Shown piece after piece: positions 19,253-28,990 of a stretch of DNA of 64,000 nt. Source of the DNA: Paenibacillus_AQ nitricinens (GTDB lineage: Bacteria > Bacillota > Bacilli > Paenibacillales > Paenibacillaceae); contig NZ_CP183948.1 in the NCBI RefSeq assembly GCF_052056485.1, positions 2,232,001 to 2,296,000 on the forward strand. Reading direction: 5' to 3'. The notes beneath the pieces are model-generated. The model saw nothing but the letters and a program-made list of their open reading frames with translations. It was not told the origin of the DNA and did not search any database. Numbering within the stretch: the stretch's first letter is position 1; each line of letters starts with the position of its first letter. The translations under genes and the position numbers were made by a program.

Positions 19253-19958
19253 GTGATGTGATCACTCCTTTTATTAGTTGTTGTAAGTCAGTTAATGGTA
19301 AGGCAGTAGATTGTTCAATAGCCTGAACCACAAGTCTGGCGATGTGCTGAGCACCTTGATCAGAGAAATGAGTATCATCCATAACTCCATTTGGGTAATT
19401 CGGATGTGCTTTTTCAGGCAAATGCATGAATAATTTCTTGGATTCTTCTTCGCCTAATGAATGATAGAGCACTTGCGAAGCTGCGAAAATATCAAGCAGC
19501 GGTGTATGCGTTTCTTCAGCTACCTGCTTCATAGCCTCGGGATAAGCGCCTACAGCAAGCGGGTCAAGCTCTCCATCGGAGTTGAAGCGGCGGCGACTTA
19601 CAGAGGTTAGTAGAACCGGAGTCCCACCTAATTGCCGAGCAGCTTCAATATATTGAATTAGGTTGCGGCGATATTCAGTGTCGGGATCAGTGTAACGCAA
19701 AGGATCTTCTTTTTTCTCATCGTTGTGTCCAAATTGAATGAAGAGGTAGTCACCGGCTTTGAAGTCTTTAAGGATGGCATCCAGGCGACCATCAGTTATA
19801 AAAGATTTGGTACTGCGGCCATTGATGGCGCGATTATCGATTCGAACAGAAGTCCCAAAATAGCCTTGCAGGTATTCTCCCCAGCCAGTCATAGGTTTCT
19901 CTCCAGCACCTTTGATAGCCGCAGTGGAATCCCCTGCGATAAATAATGTGGGTGTCAT
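19215..19958 (-). CDS. Rhamnogalacturonan acetylesterase CE12 (YesT-like)
   Basis: A 247-residue SGNH hydrolase with Ser11 in AGDST, the NGRSTKSF and FGHNDE blocks, and the catalytic DDTH near the C-terminus. The family removes acetyl groups from galacturonic acid in RG-I. It lacks a signal peptide, unlike the esterase domain of the large fusion protein to which it is clearly related (shared ING/IGG-RSxKSFI and QFGHND strings), so it probably acts on imported oligomers. First gene of a two-gene minus-strand operon; GGAGG about 15 bases and GGAG about 8 bases upstream of the start. Confidence 0.88.
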   Translation of the reverse strand: MTPTLFIAGDSTAAIKGAGEKPMTGWGEYLQGYFGTSVRIDNRAINGRSTKSFITDGRLDAILKDFKAGDYLFIQFGHNDEKKEDPLRYTDPDTEYRRNLIQYIEAARQLGGTPVLLTSVSRRRFNSDGELDPLAVGAYPEAMKQVAEETHTPLLDIFAASQVLYHSLGEEESKKLFMHLPEKAHPNYPNGVMDDTHFSDQGAQHIARLVVQAIEQSTALPLTDLQQLIKGVITSHGHSPASGCSST

Positions 19959-19990
19959 AAGTATACTCCGTGCCTCCTTAAAAGGTTATA

Positions 19991-20004
19991 TGCACACGTT
20001 AACA
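19991..20004 (-). promoter_or_regulatory. Weak cre-like site
   Basis: Read on the minus strand, TGTTAACGTGTGCA fits the cre consensus with two mismatches and sits 32-46 bases upstream of the esterase start. Plausible catabolite control of the esterase operon, but weaker than the site at 10254. Confidence 0.35.
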
Positions 20005-20066
20005 TATTTTGAGAAAAAAAGAGAGACTCTTTTTTTTGATTCCACCTGAACCATATTCATCTCTTT

Positions 20067-22412
20067 TTACATTGATTCGTCGAAGGTGGATTTAAGTTTT
20101 GTGCCAGCGTTGTGATCCCGGTATTGTCCGGGTGTCATGCCTTCCTGCTTTCGGAAAGAGCGAATGAAGTTCTGAGAGTTGTTATATCTTAATTTGGCTG
20201 CAATATCTTTAATGGGCATATCAGTTTCCTTCAGCCATTTTTTCGCCATTTTAAATCGGTACATCGTTAAATATTCACTGAAATAGTACTGGGTCTCCTT
20301 GCGGAAGACACTGCTGATATAGTTGGCATTATAATGCAGACGTGAAGCACATTCTTCTAAAGTAAGATCTGTATCGTAATCATGTTGTATCAAATCAATG
20401 ATCTTCTCGGAGATGTTGTGATATTGAGCATTTTGTCTGCTGTTAAAAATCTTGATCATCGGATAAATGACCATGCTCCAGAACCAATCTTCAATTTCCG
20501 TTACAGTATGAAGGTCATGCAGCTCCTCAAATATGGAACCATTGGCATGATAAATCTGAGTTAAGCTAATACCGGATTCCTGCATCATAATGAGTAAATT
20601 ATTTAGTAAGCGCGTCAACGGAATCTGGTATTCCTGTGGTGAAAGCTCATGAGCAAAGATAGATTTGAAGAGCAAATGAATGAGTTCCTTTGCTTTATCT
20701 GTTTCAGCTAATTTGATAGCGTCCAGTAAGTCATTTTCTTTATGAGTAGGGTAGTTCAAATTCAGATAGTGCTTGCCAGAGTTAATATTTTCATACTGGA
20801 TAATGACACCTTTACCAAGTTTGATCCGGTGCTTCAGTGCTTCGAGTCCCTCTCTGTAAGCCGTGGATAATTTGTCAAAGGTGTTGAAGGGAAGGCTTAG
20901 ACCGATGCTCACCTGAAGCTTTAGGTAGTTGTTTATCTCCTGCTGCAGCTTCTCAGTTAACGAATATAATGTCTTGTGAAAAGACTCGGTATCACTGTCT
21001 GGACTCCCTAATAAGACGACAACTGCATGATCCATAATTACAGGAGCCAGTCGTTGTTCAGGGCAGACTAACTCTTCAATTATATTGTGGGCAGCGAATA
21101 ATAAGAGATTAAGATCTTTTTTCTCATAGCTGGAATCATCGGCAAAATCGATCGACAACGTAATCACAGCCATCGTCTTCCATTCTTCAAGCTGCTTATG
21201 ATAGCCGAATTGTTCCAGTTCTTCAAGCAGATCACGCTTCTTGACGTTGCCATGGAAAGCATTGATTAGGAAGAAGGTACGAACCTGTTGGATATGCTGA
21301 CGGACTTCTTTTTCCAGCTGTGATTTGGATTGGAATAAAGAATGAACTTGTTCTCCGATAAACTGAAACTCATTCGTATGTCTGGATTTGATGTCGGGTT
21401 TGCGTTGGCCCATTTGATTGAGCAGTCTTTCAATGGGGGTGTACATCCGTCTTGATCCGATCCATGCCAAGAGAATAGACAATAGAAGCATAAAGGTACA
21501 CACGAATATCGTAAACAGGCTAATTTTTTTGGATTCTTTCGTTAAACTTTCCATGGATGTGACCGAAAGATAGACCCAGCCATTCATCTGAGAGCGCATG
21601 TAAGTGACAGAGTAATCCTTCTTGTGGATCATGGTCTTAAACTGACCTGAAAGTTTAGATGGATTAGAAATGAAAGAATCTTCAGTGAATCCGCCTTCTT
21701 TCATTGGTTTTCCGATCAAGTTGCGGTCCGGATGGAGCAGGAATCGACCTGTCTTATCCAGAACGATAATATCGTCGAGGAGCTGTACATCTGAGTTAAT
21801 GAAATCCTGAAGACTGCAGACAGGAATATTAGCTAAGGCGAGCCCATATTTTTGCAGCTTATTGGTTGGGAGTTTCTTGATGAGACTAATGCTGTAGTTA
21901 CAGCCTGTGACGTTAATACTTTCCTCACTGTAAAATATGGAGGATGGGTTCAGGATCCAAGAGGTATCTTCGGCAATATTCATTAAGTTTGTGAGCTGCG
22001 CATGGTCCTTGTACTCATTTAAGCGATAAACACCAGAATTTTTGATCATCCAATTTTGCTGCTGATTTAATAAGATGACATCTTCCAGCTTCGTATCGAA
22101 GGACTGCATATTGCGAATTTCGTTTCTTAAATCATTGTATAAAATGAAATCGGTTTCATTTAAAGGGTTGTTTAGTGCTTTTTTTAATACACTAGAGTTG
22201 ATCACTTGGTTTAATGTTTGATTGACAGTTGTTAACTTATGTTCTACATTTGAGGTGATTTGTAAGATTAATTCCATTTTGCTGTTGTTAACGTTTTTTT
22301 GAATTTCTTTTGATGATGTGAAGTATGAAAAAGAACCGATGAACAACACAGGCAGTGTGCTAATTACAAAGGCAAACATCGTTAGCTTACTTAGAAAGCT
22401 TAATGGTCTCAC
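20067..22412 (-). CDS. Membrane-bound AraC-family sensor-regulator (YesS-like)
   Basis: A roughly 781-residue protein with a transmembrane helix near residues 8-30, an extracellular Cache-like sensor region to about 295, a second membrane helix (about 298-318, LFTIFVCTFMLLLSILLAW), a HAMP-like linker, a degenerate central region and a C-terminal pair of AraC helix-turn-helices (SNQ/SQNFIRSFRKQEGMTPGQYR). This one-piece architecture is known from YesS of the B. subtilis RG cluster and many Paenibacillus sugar loci. GTG 22412 is chosen over GTG 22424 because AAAGGTG lies 9 bases upstream. Divergent from the solute-binding gene, it most likely activates the transport/catabolic operon in response to pectin oligomers. 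Confidence 0.88.
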   Translation of the reverse strand: MRPLSFLSKLTMFAFVISTLPVLFIGSFSYFTSSKEIQKNVNNSKMELILQITSNVEHKLTTVNQTLNQVINSSVLKKALNNPLNETDFILYNDLRNEIRNMQSFDTKLEDVILLNQQQNWMIKNSGVYRLNEYKDHAQLTNLMNIAEDTSWILNPSSIFYSEESINVTGCNYSISLIKKLPTNKLQKYGLALANIPVCSLQDFINSDVQLLDDIIVLDKTGRFLLHPDRNLIGKPMKEGGFTEDSFISNPSKLSGQFKTMIHKKDYSVTYMRSQMNGWVYLSVTSMESLTKESKKISLFTIFVCTFMLLLSILLAWIGSRRMYTPIERLLNQMGQRKPDIKSRHTNEFQFIGEQVHSLFQSKSQLEKEVRQHIQQVRTFFLINAFHGNVKKRDLLEELEQFGYHKQLEEWKTMAVITLSIDFADDSSYEKKDLNLLLFAAHNIIEELVCPEQRLAPVIMDHAVVVLLGSPDSDTESFHKTLYSLTEKLQQEINNYLKLQVSIGLSLPFNTFDKLSTAYREGLEALKHRIKLGKGVIIQYENINSGKHYLNLNYPTHKENDLLDAIKLAETDKAKELIHLLFKSIFAHELSPQEYQIPLTRLLNNLLIMMQESGISLTQIYHANGSIFEELHDLHTVTEIEDWFWSMVIYPMIKIFNSRQNAQYHNISEKIIDLIQHDYDTDLTLEECASRLHYNANYISSVFRKETQYYFSEYLTMYRFKMAKKWLKETDMPIKDIAAKLRYNNSQNFIRSFRKQEGMTPGQYRDHNAGTKLKSTFDESM

Positions 22413-22444
22413 GGGACTCAGCACCTTTACTTATGAAGAAGTAG

Positions 22445-22511
22445 ACACTTGATCTAAGTGTATGTAACTTGGTAGGAAATAACAATAATCATCTTGTTCT
22501 GTGATAATCAT
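22445..22511 (+). promoter_or_regulatory. Candidate AraC-regulator binding region
   Basis: The divergent intergenic region holds an inverted repeat ACACTT-N5-AAGTGT (22445-22461) and two direct copies of ATAATCAT (22485-22492 and 22504-22511) whose starts are 19 bases apart, about two helical turns, as AraC family proteins prefer. A partial third copy (ATAATCC) begins at 22560. Confidence 0.45.
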
Positions 22512-22591
22512 TAGCTCTAATTATGCTTATAAATTGTAAAATTTTCAAGATATAGAGTGATAATCCTTACAATACCTAGGAGGCCACAGAA

Positions 22592-24109
22592 ATGTCTAAA
22601 GTATCTATGGGTAAAAGGGCAACGCTGTATTTCTGCTTATTTACCATGCTCGTCTTTTCTTTTTTAAGCGCTTGCAACGATAAAGAGTCTACCGGATCCG
22701 CTCAAGATGCGGCTCGGCCGAGTATCTCAATTTTGGCACCCCTTCATTTTCCACAACAGCCTTCGAAAGAGATTATGGCGGAGATTGAAAAATTGACAGG
22801 CGTGAAGCTCGATATAAGATGGGTTCCAGAGGGGGTCTACACGGATAAGATGAATACTGCTTTGACGACTAATTCCCTCGGAAAGGTCACATTTGTAAAA
22901 TTTTCAGACTATAATCTGGTGAAAAATGCTATTCGTTCGGATGCCTTTTGGGAGATTGGACCTTATCTTCAGGAGTTCTCCAATCTTAAACAACTGAACC
23001 CCGCCATTCTTAAGCAGACTTCTGTAGATAGTAAGATCTATGGCCTATATACGGAACGCCCCTCTTCCAGACAGGGAGTCATTATTCGTAAGGATTGGCT
23101 CGACAATCTCCATTTAAATAATCCACAAACACTGGATGAACTGTATGAGGTCATGAGGCAATTTACATACAACGATCCAGATCAGAATGGCAAACAGGAT
23201 ACCCTTGGACTAGTCGATCGAAATGATCTTGTGTATGGGGTATTCAAGACGTTAAGTTCGTATTTTGGTACACCGAATAATTGGAAACTAGAGAACCATC
23301 AATTCGTTCCTGAATTTGTGACCGCTCAGTATAAGAACACCATGAATTTCATGAAGAAATTATATGATGAGAAAATCATAAATCAGGATTTTGCCCTAAC
23401 GAGCAAAGAAGTGCAACGTGATAAGTTCATAAATGGCATTGCTGGCGTATTTATTGGCAGTATGACAGATGTTCAGCGGCTTTCTATTGAAGCTCAGAAT
23501 TTGAATCCGAAAGCAGAACTTACGTTAATCAATCGGATCAAAGGGCCTGAAGGATATAAAGTGTGGTCGATTCCCAATTATAACGGACTCTATCTCTTTT
23601 CCAAAAAAGCCATTGCGACGGAGGATGAACTCCGCCAGGTACTCGAATTCTTTGATCAAACCATGGATAAAGATGTAGCGAATATAATGATGTATGGGTT
23701 TGAAGGACGCCATTATAAGCTTGAGGAGGGAAAAATCATTCTTCCCGAGGAGACCTCAGAGCTGCGGGTGAAGGAAGTGAATCCGTTATATTCTTTGATG
23801 ATTGCAGACATTAGTAATAAGAACATTATGGAGGTGGCTCAGAAGGAGCAATTGACCTCACTTGCGGATCAGCTAAGTAAAGATAATGAATCTTTTTTGG
23901 TCGATGATCCGACAGTTTCTCTAAGTTCATCTACCTATGATGAGAAGAATGTAGAATTGTCTACCATTATTGTAGATGCTACGTACAATTACATATTAGG
24001 CAATATAACCGCTGAGGGATTTCAGAAGGAAGTTGAGAAGTGGAGAGCTAGCGGAGGAGATCTGATTATTAAGGAATATGGTGAGGCTGAGCTTGGGATA
24101 GAAAAATAA
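22592..24109 (+). CDS. Solute-binding lipoprotein of oligosaccharide ABC transporter
   Basis: A 505-residue family 1 extracellular binding protein with lipobox FLSAC (Cys28). It belongs to the LplA/YtcQ-like branch (ends in SGGDLIIKEY, with a DQNGKQDT calcium-like loop). It should capture unsaturated pectin or RG oligomers at the membrane surface. AGGAGG lies 9-14 bases upstream of ATG 22592. The next gene is a paralogue, so the locus encodes two binding proteins for one permease pair. Confidence 0.9.
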   Translation: MSKVSMGKRATLYFCLFTMLVFSFLSACNDKESTGSAQDAARPSISILAPLHFPQQPSKEIMAEIEKLTGVKLDIRWVPEGVYTDKMNTALTTNSLGKVTFVKFSDYNLVKNAIRSDAFWEIGPYLQEFSNLKQLNPAILKQTSVDSKIYGLYTERPSSRQGVIIRKDWLDNLHLNNPQTLDELYEVMRQFTYNDPDQNGKQDTLGLVDRNDLVYGVFKTLSSYFGTPNNWKLENHQFVPEFVTAQYKNTMNFMKKLYDEKIINQDFALTSKEVQRDKFINGIAGVFIGSMTDVQRLSIEAQNLNPKAELTLINRIKGPEGYKVWSIPNYNGLYLFSKKAIATEDELRQVLEFFDQTMDKDVANIMMYGFEGRHYKLEEGKIILPEETSELRVKEVNPLYSLMIADISNKNIMEVAQKEQLTSLADQLSKDNESFLVDDPTVSLSSSTYDEKNVELSTIIVDATYNYILGNITAEGFQKEVEKWRASGGDLIIKEYGEAELGIEK

Positions 24110-24120
24110 ATGGGTTAGTT

Positions 24121-24154
24121 TGATCCACTGCGGATGACGCGGTGGATTTTTTTG
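24121..24154 (+). terminator. Terminator between the two binding-protein genes
   Basis: A 10-bp stem ATCCACTGCG (24123-24132) with CGCGGTGGAT (24138-24147), one G:U pair, followed by seven T residues. Confidence 0.8.
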
Positions 24155-24164
24155 TGTTATCACC

Positions 24165-24218
24165 ATAATCATTTGCTCAGATCCCTTTAAGAACAGGGCT
24201 TTATGGGGAAATGATTGT
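24165..24218 (+). promoter_or_regulatory. Repeated ATAATCATT motif upstream of second binding protein
   Basis: ATAATCATTT occurs at 24165-24174 and AAATGATTGT, its near-inverse, at 24209-24218. The same ATAATCAT word is present twice upstream of the first binding-protein gene, so a common regulator is likely and this stretch may hold a second promoter. Confidence 0.4.
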
Positions 24219-24286
24219 TTTCGTAACCTTGCGGGCGATGTAACGTGTAACTCGTAACCAATACAAATTATGGAGGTCAAAATGGT

Positions 24287-25846
24287 ATGAAGAAGAAATC
24301 CTTCACCATGTTGTTGACAGCACTGTTAGCGTTCAGCACATTGTTAGCTGGATGTGGTGGTAACAACAATCAAGCAAGTTCTGAAACTGCAAGTGGTGAG
24401 AGCACTGCTAAGCCGGTTGAGACAGAAGTACCTAAAGAAGAAGTGAAAGCAGGACCGACAGAAATTAAGATTATGCTTCCATTAAATACTACAGAAACAC
24501 CACCCGACAGAATAAAAATTGAGCTTGAAAAATTGACTAATACCAAGTTAACTTATCAATTCTATCCGGCAGATACGTATGAAGAAAAGCTGAATTCATC
24601 CTTTGCTACGGGTTCACTGCCACAAGTAACCTATTTGAAGAATCAAACCACCTTTATTCAAATGAAAGACGCGATTAAAGACGGTCAGTTCTGGGAAATC
24701 GGTCCTCTTTTAAGCGAGTTCCCTAATTTGAGTAAATTGAAACCGGAAATTCTGAATAACACGAAAGTGGATGGCAAGCTGTACACCTTGTATATCGGCC
24801 GCCCACTAGCACGCCAAGGGATCATTTACCGTAAGGACTGGGCAGATAAGCTGGGACTTAAAGCACCGGCTAATGTAGATGAATTACTGGCTATGGCTAA
24901 AGCATTCACAGAACAAGATCCAGATGGTAATGGCAAGAAGGACACCACTGGTATTATTGACCGGAATGAATTAACCTACGGTGCTTTCAAAACAGTATCC
25001 TCCTGGTTTGGTACACCGAACACATGGGGCGAAGTGGATGGCAAATTAGCACCTGACTTTACGTTCCCGCAGTATATCGATACGATGGATTTTTTCAAAA
25101 AAGTACGTGATGGCGGCTACATGAACCAAGATTTCGCGGCTACAAGTAAAACAGATGCGGTGAATATGTTCACCAGTGGTAAAGGCGGCCTTTATATCGG
25201 GGGCTCCATGCAGGATATCGATTCTCTGAATAAAGATACTATCAAGAATTTCCCGGATGCAGTTCTGGACACACATAGTATGGTTGCAGGACCGGATGGA
25301 AAGTTTGCGCAATGGATGATTCCTGGGTATAACAACGTCGTCTTGTTCCCTAAATCTGCTGTAAAAGATGAAGCAGAGCTGAAGAAGATTCTTGCTTTCT
25401 TTGATCAGATGATGACCCCTGAAGTTGCAAACTTGATGTATTGGGGCATTGAAGGCGTTCATTATACCGTTGAAGACGGTAAAGCGAAGCCTGGCGATGA
25501 TAAAGAGCTGATTGAGCGTGAGGTAAAGGGCTTTAAGGATAGTGTTATTGGAGAATATGAAACGAATGGCATGTACCAAAGCTATAACGTGCTGCCAGGT
25601 CGAATCCACGCCGAAGAATTAGTTCTTGAGAATGTGAAGGTGGGTGTACCTGACCCAACTGCTGCGATGGACTCTCCTACTTATACAGAAAAAGGTGTTG
25701 AACTCCAACAAATCATTACCGATGCGACCTACAAGTATATCTATGGACAGATCGATAAGGCTGGATTTGAGAAAGAAGTGGAGAATTGGAAGAGCCGTGG
25801 CGGAGCTAAAATCATTGAAGAGTATAACGCATTGTACAAGAAATAG
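24287..25846 (+). CDS. Second solute-binding lipoprotein
   Basis: A 519-residue paralogue of the preceding gene: lipobox LLAGC (Cys23), then a Ser/Thr/Glu-rich flexible linker to about residue 60, then the binding-protein fold. Shared landmarks include DRNELTYGAFKT versus DRNDLVYGVFKT, SSWFGTPN versus SSYFGTPN, and the DPDGNGKKDT versus DQNGKQDT loop. GGAGGT is 9 bases upstream of the start. A hairpin terminator separates it from the permease genes, a common device for making more binding protein than permease. Confidence 0.9.
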   Translation: MKKKSFTMLLTALLAFSTLLAGCGGNNNQASSETASGESTAKPVETEVPKEEVKAGPTEIKIMLPLNTTETPPDRIKIELEKLTNTKLTYQFYPADTYEEKLNSSFATGSLPQVTYLKNQTTFIQMKDAIKDGQFWEIGPLLSEFPNLSKLKPEILNNTKVDGKLYTLYIGRPLARQGIIYRKDWADKLGLKAPANVDELLAMAKAFTEQDPDGNGKKDTTGIIDRNELTYGAFKTVSSWFGTPNTWGEVDGKLAPDFTFPQYIDTMDFFKKVRDGGYMNQDFAATSKTDAVNMFTSGKGGLYIGGSMQDIDSLNKDTIKNFPDAVLDTHSMVAGPDGKFAQWMIPGYNNVVLFPKSAVKDEAELKKILAFFDQMMTPEVANLMYWGIEGVHYTVEDGKAKPGDDKELIEREVKGFKDSVIGEYETNGMYQSYNVLPGRIHAEELVLENVKVGVPDPTAAMDSPTYTEKGVELQQIITDATYKYIYGQIDKAGFEKEVENWKSRGGAKIIEEYNALYKK

Positions 25847-25856
25847 ATTCTCGCAG

Positions 25857-25893
25857 AAAAAGGTTGTTGATCCTGTTTCAACAACCTTTTTTT
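25857..25893 (+). terminator. Attenuating terminator before permease genes
   Basis: AAAAAGGTTGTTGA (25857-25870) pairs with TCAACAACCTTTTT (25878-25891) around a 7-base loop, then more T. Being inside what looks like one operon, it probably reduces rather than ends transcription. Confidence 0.85.
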
Positions 25894-25946
25894 AACCACA
25901 TGGTGAAATGAAAAGTTTGAATAAAGAAGGAGAAAGGAAGAGAACC

Positions 25947-26906
25947 ATGCAGGAACTCACCGCACAGCCAGCCCCACAACCAAAGCGTATATATAAGAGT
26001 AACAGTGAACTAAAAAAGCGGCTGTGGAGAAATAAATGGCTCTATGTCATGCTAACGCCGGGTGTACTGTACTTTATTATCTTTAAATATTTACCTATGT
26101 ATGGATTAATTATCGCCTTTCAAGATTACAAGCCCTACCAAGGAATCACGGGCAGCAATTGGGTAGGGATGAAGCATTTTAGCAGGTTGTTCACAGAACC
26201 GGACTTCTTAAATATTTTAGTGAACACACTGATCCTGTTTGGATTGAATATTCTTATTTATTTTCCAATACCGATTATATTAGCCCTGATGCTGAACGAG
26301 CTTCGAGGTACATTTTTCAAGAGAACGTTTCAGACCCTATTCTATTTACCCCATTTTATGTCGTGGGTTATCGTCGTCTCCATCTCCTTCGTTATGGTTA
26401 CGATGGACGGAGGCATTGTCAACGAACTGCTGGCTTATTTTGGCTTTGAAAAAATCAACTTCCTGCTTAACCCAAGCTGGTTCAGACCGATGTACATTAT
26501 TCAGGTCATTTGGAGAGAAGCGGGCTGGGGAACGATTATTTATTTGGCTGCTATTGCTGCAATTGATCCAGGACTCTATGAAGCAGCACGTATGGATGGA
26601 GCTGGCCGGCTCAGACAAGTCTGGCATATTACACTTCCAGCGATTCGAGGCGTAATTATCACCTTGTTTATTTTGAAAATCGGTTCCGTTCTGGATCTTG
26701 GATTTGAACATGTCTATCTGCTGCTTAACTCCATGAATCGAGAGGTCGCGGAAATTATTGATACGTATGTATACACCGCAGGGCTAAGACAAGGACAGTT
26801 TAGTTACAGCACAGCCATTGGATTCTTTAAATCTATTGTTGGTTTGGTCATGGTCATGACGGTGAATAAAATCTCCAAGAAAATGGGAGAAGAAGGCGTT
26901 TATTGA
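25947..26906 (+). CDS. ABC transporter permease, LplB/UgpA type
   Basis: A six-helix binding-protein-dependent permease; the cytoplasmic EAA loop reads EAARMDGAGRLRQVWHITLP, the contact for the ATPase. ATG 25947 (MQELTAQPAP) is preferred over 25908 because GGAAG lies 6 bases upstream. It pairs with the next gene as the import channel. No ATP-binding gene is present in the cluster; a shared MsmX-like ATPase is expected elsewhere. Confidence 0.9.
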   Translation: MQELTAQPAPQPKRIYKSNSELKKRLWRNKWLYVMLTPGVLYFIIFKYLPMYGLIIAFQDYKPYQGITGSNWVGMKHFSRLFTEPDFLNILVNTLILFGLNILIYFPIPIILALMLNELRGTFFKRTFQTLFYLPHFMSWVIVVSISFVMVTMDGGIVNELLAYFGFEKINFLLNPSWFRPMYIIQVIWREAGWGTIIYLAAIAAIDPGLYEAARMDGAGRLRQVWHITLPAIRGVIITLFILKIGSVLDLGFEHVYLLLNSMNREVAEIIDTYVYTAGLRQGQFSYSTAIGFFKSIVGLVMVMTVNKISKKMGEEGVY

Positions 26907-26927
26907 TACGTTGTAGGAGGAATCGAA

Positions 26928-27803
26928 ATGGTAGAGGATAAAACAATCGGTGGTAGAATTTTTGCAGCAATAAATTTTACGCTGTTAGCCATTATTGCTT
27001 TGGTGACGGTGCTCCCTTTTGTGCATGTTGTAGCAGGATCTTTCACAACTAGTGCCGAGATTGCAGCGAATAAATTTGTGCTAATTCCAAAAGTGTGGAG
27101 TCTCGAAGCGTACAAGTTCATTTTTTCTACGAACACATTATTTAAAGCGATGGGAGTTTCCATCGGGGTCACAGTAATCGGAACAATCTTCAGTATGTTT
27201 ATTACCTCTCTGATGGCTTACGCGCTGGCTAGAAAAGATCTGGATGGACGTAAGGTGGTTAACTTCCTGGTCGTATTCACGATGCTATTTCATGGAGGAA
27301 TGATTCCAACGTTCTTGGTAGTAAAGGAATTAGGTCTTATCGACTCTTATGCAGCACTCATTCTACCTTCAGCCATTAGTGCTTTTAACATGATTATCTT
27401 AAAGAACTTTTTTCAAAATATCCCTGAGGGCTTGGAGGAATCCGCAAAAATCGATGGCTGCAACGACTTCGGCATTTTGTTCCGGATTGTCCTGCCCTTA
27501 TCCCTGCCAGCCTTAGCGACTATTGGATTGTTCTATTCGGTTACGTATTGGAATACGTACATGAGCGCTATTCTGTATCTGGATGATAGTGCGAAATGGC
27601 CAATTCAAGTGCTGCTCAGACAAATCGTTGTCCTTGCAAGTGGTATGGACCATAGCGCTACGCTTGATGCAACCGTTCCACCACCGGATCAAACAATTAA
27701 GATGGCTGTCATCGTGGTAGCTACCCTGCCCATTCTCATGGTGTATCCGTTCCTGCAGAAGCATTTTGCCAAAGGTGCCATGTTAGGTTCTATGAAGGGC
27801 TAA
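26928..27803 (+). CDS. ABC transporter permease, LplC/UgpE (CarB) type
   Basis: A 291-residue permease with six hydrophobic helices and the EAA motif EESAKIDGCNDFGILFRIVLP. The C-terminus FAKGAMLGSMKG is typical of the carbohydrate uptake permeases of this branch. AGGAGG is 8 bases upstream of ATG 26928, and the gene follows its partner by 21 bases. Confidence 0.92.
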   Translation: MVEDKTIGGRIFAAINFTLLAIIALVTVLPFVHVVAGSFTTSAEIAANKFVLIPKVWSLEAYKFIFSTNTLFKAMGVSIGVTVIGTIFSMFITSLMAYALARKDLDGRKVVNFLVVFTMLFHGGMIPTFLVVKELGLIDSYAALILPSAISAFNMIILKNFFQNIPEGLEESAKIDGCNDFGILFRIVLPLSLPALATIGLFYSVTYWNTYMSAILYLDDSAKWPIQVLLRQIVVLASGMDHSATLDATVPPPDQTIKMAVIVVATLPILMVYPFLQKHFAKGAMLGSMKG

Positions 27804-27844
27804 TAAGAGGAAGAGAGAGATTATTCTTTGGAAGGAGCTTGGAG

Positions 27845-28948
27845 ATGACTGGCAGGATACCAACAACACCAATGGATTGGGCAAAAAAGGCATGCGATTC
27901 TTTAATGGATACTTACAGAGCGGGAGAGCTTCCTCCAGCACATCGTTGGCATTACCATCAAGGTGTATTTCTGTGTGGTATGGAGCTTATGTGGAATGCT
28001 GATCAAGAAGACCGCTATATCAACTATATTCAGGAATACGTGGATGATTTGGTAGATGAATATGGTAACTTTTATTTCGCCCGCGATGAGCTGGATGCTG
28101 TTCAAGCTGGACAACTGCTGTTTAATCTTCATAAACGGACAGGTAAACTCAAGTATCGCATTGCTGCCGAGAAGCTGAAGAATTTATTGCTTACGTTAAA
28201 CAAAACCTCTGAAGGTGGGTATTGGCATAAGGATAAATATGCTAACCAAATGTGGTTAGATGGGCTTTATATGGCAGGCGTATTCTCGTTAAAATATGCG
28301 AATGTCTATGGTGATCCTAGCTTGCGTGATACGGTTCTCCATCAAGAGATGTTAATGCGTAAGTATATGAAAGATGAGACAACCGGGTTATTGTATCATG
28401 CTTGGGACGAGAGCCGCCGGATGCCATGGTCAAACCCGGAGACAGGGTGCTCACCGGAATTCTGGAGCAGATCGCTGGGCTGGTATGGTCTCGCCTTATC
28501 ACAATTTCTTGATCTGTTGGCCGTCCAAGATCCAGCACGAGCTGAATTATCTTCTACTTTACGAGAATTCGTAGATGCCCTTATTCGTTATCAAGATCCG
28601 GTAAGTGGGCTTTGGTATCAGGTCGTAGATAAGGGGCATGAGCCGGATAATTGGCTGGAGAGCTCAGGTTCATGTTTATTCGTCTACACAATTGCCAAAG
28701 CAGTGAAGCATGGCGTTGTAAGCGATGTGGAAGTTGCTACAGCCGCGGCTAGAAAAGGTTATGAAGGGTTAATCCGAACCATTCAGTGGGATGAGCAGGA
28801 TAGATTAATCTTGCCAGACATTTGTATTGGTACTTCGGCCGGGGATTACGAGAGTTACGTCACGCGGCCTAAAGTTAAAAATGATTTACATGGCGTAGGC
28901 GCGTTGGTGATGGCTTGTGTTGAGATGGAGAGCTTAATCCAAGAGTGA
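27845..28948 (+). CDS. Unsaturated rhamnogalacturonyl hydrolase GH105 (YesR/YteR-like)
   Basis: A 367-residue alpha6/alpha6 barrel without signal peptide. The two GH105 aspartates are present: D84 (DELDAVQAG) and D139 (MWLDGLYM). The family hydrates the 4,5-unsaturated galacturonyl end left by RG lyase, releasing 5-keto-4-deoxyuronate and rhamnose-ended product in the cytoplasm. A TTG at 27839 touches the ribosome binding site GGAAGGAG (27830-27837), so ATG 27845 is taken as the start. First enzyme of a close-packed block of five. Confidence 0.92.
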   Translation: MTGRIPTTPMDWAKKACDSLMDTYRAGELPPAHRWHYHQGVFLCGMELMWNADQEDRYINYIQEYVDDLVDEYGNFYFARDELDAVQAGQLLFNLHKRTGKLKYRIAAEKLKNLLLTLNKTSEGGYWHKDKYANQMWLDGLYMAGVFSLKYANVYGDPSLRDTVLHQEMLMRKYMKDETTGLLYHAWDESRRMPWSNPETGCSPEFWSRSLGWYGLALSQFLDLLAVQDPARAELSSTLREFVDALIRYQDPVSGLWYQVVDKGHEPDNWLESSGSCLFVYTIAKAVKHGVVSDVEVATAAARKGYEGLIRTIQWDEQDRLILPDICIGTSAGDYESYVTRPKVKNDLHGVGALVMACVEMESLIQE

Positions 28949-28990
28949 TTCATGTGTATCCTTAAATTTAATGATATTCAGGGGGTTGGG

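Noticed and set aside
25046..25609. Minus-strand frame of 187 codons over the second binding protein
   Set aside because: Shadow frame inside a well-supported lipoprotein gene.
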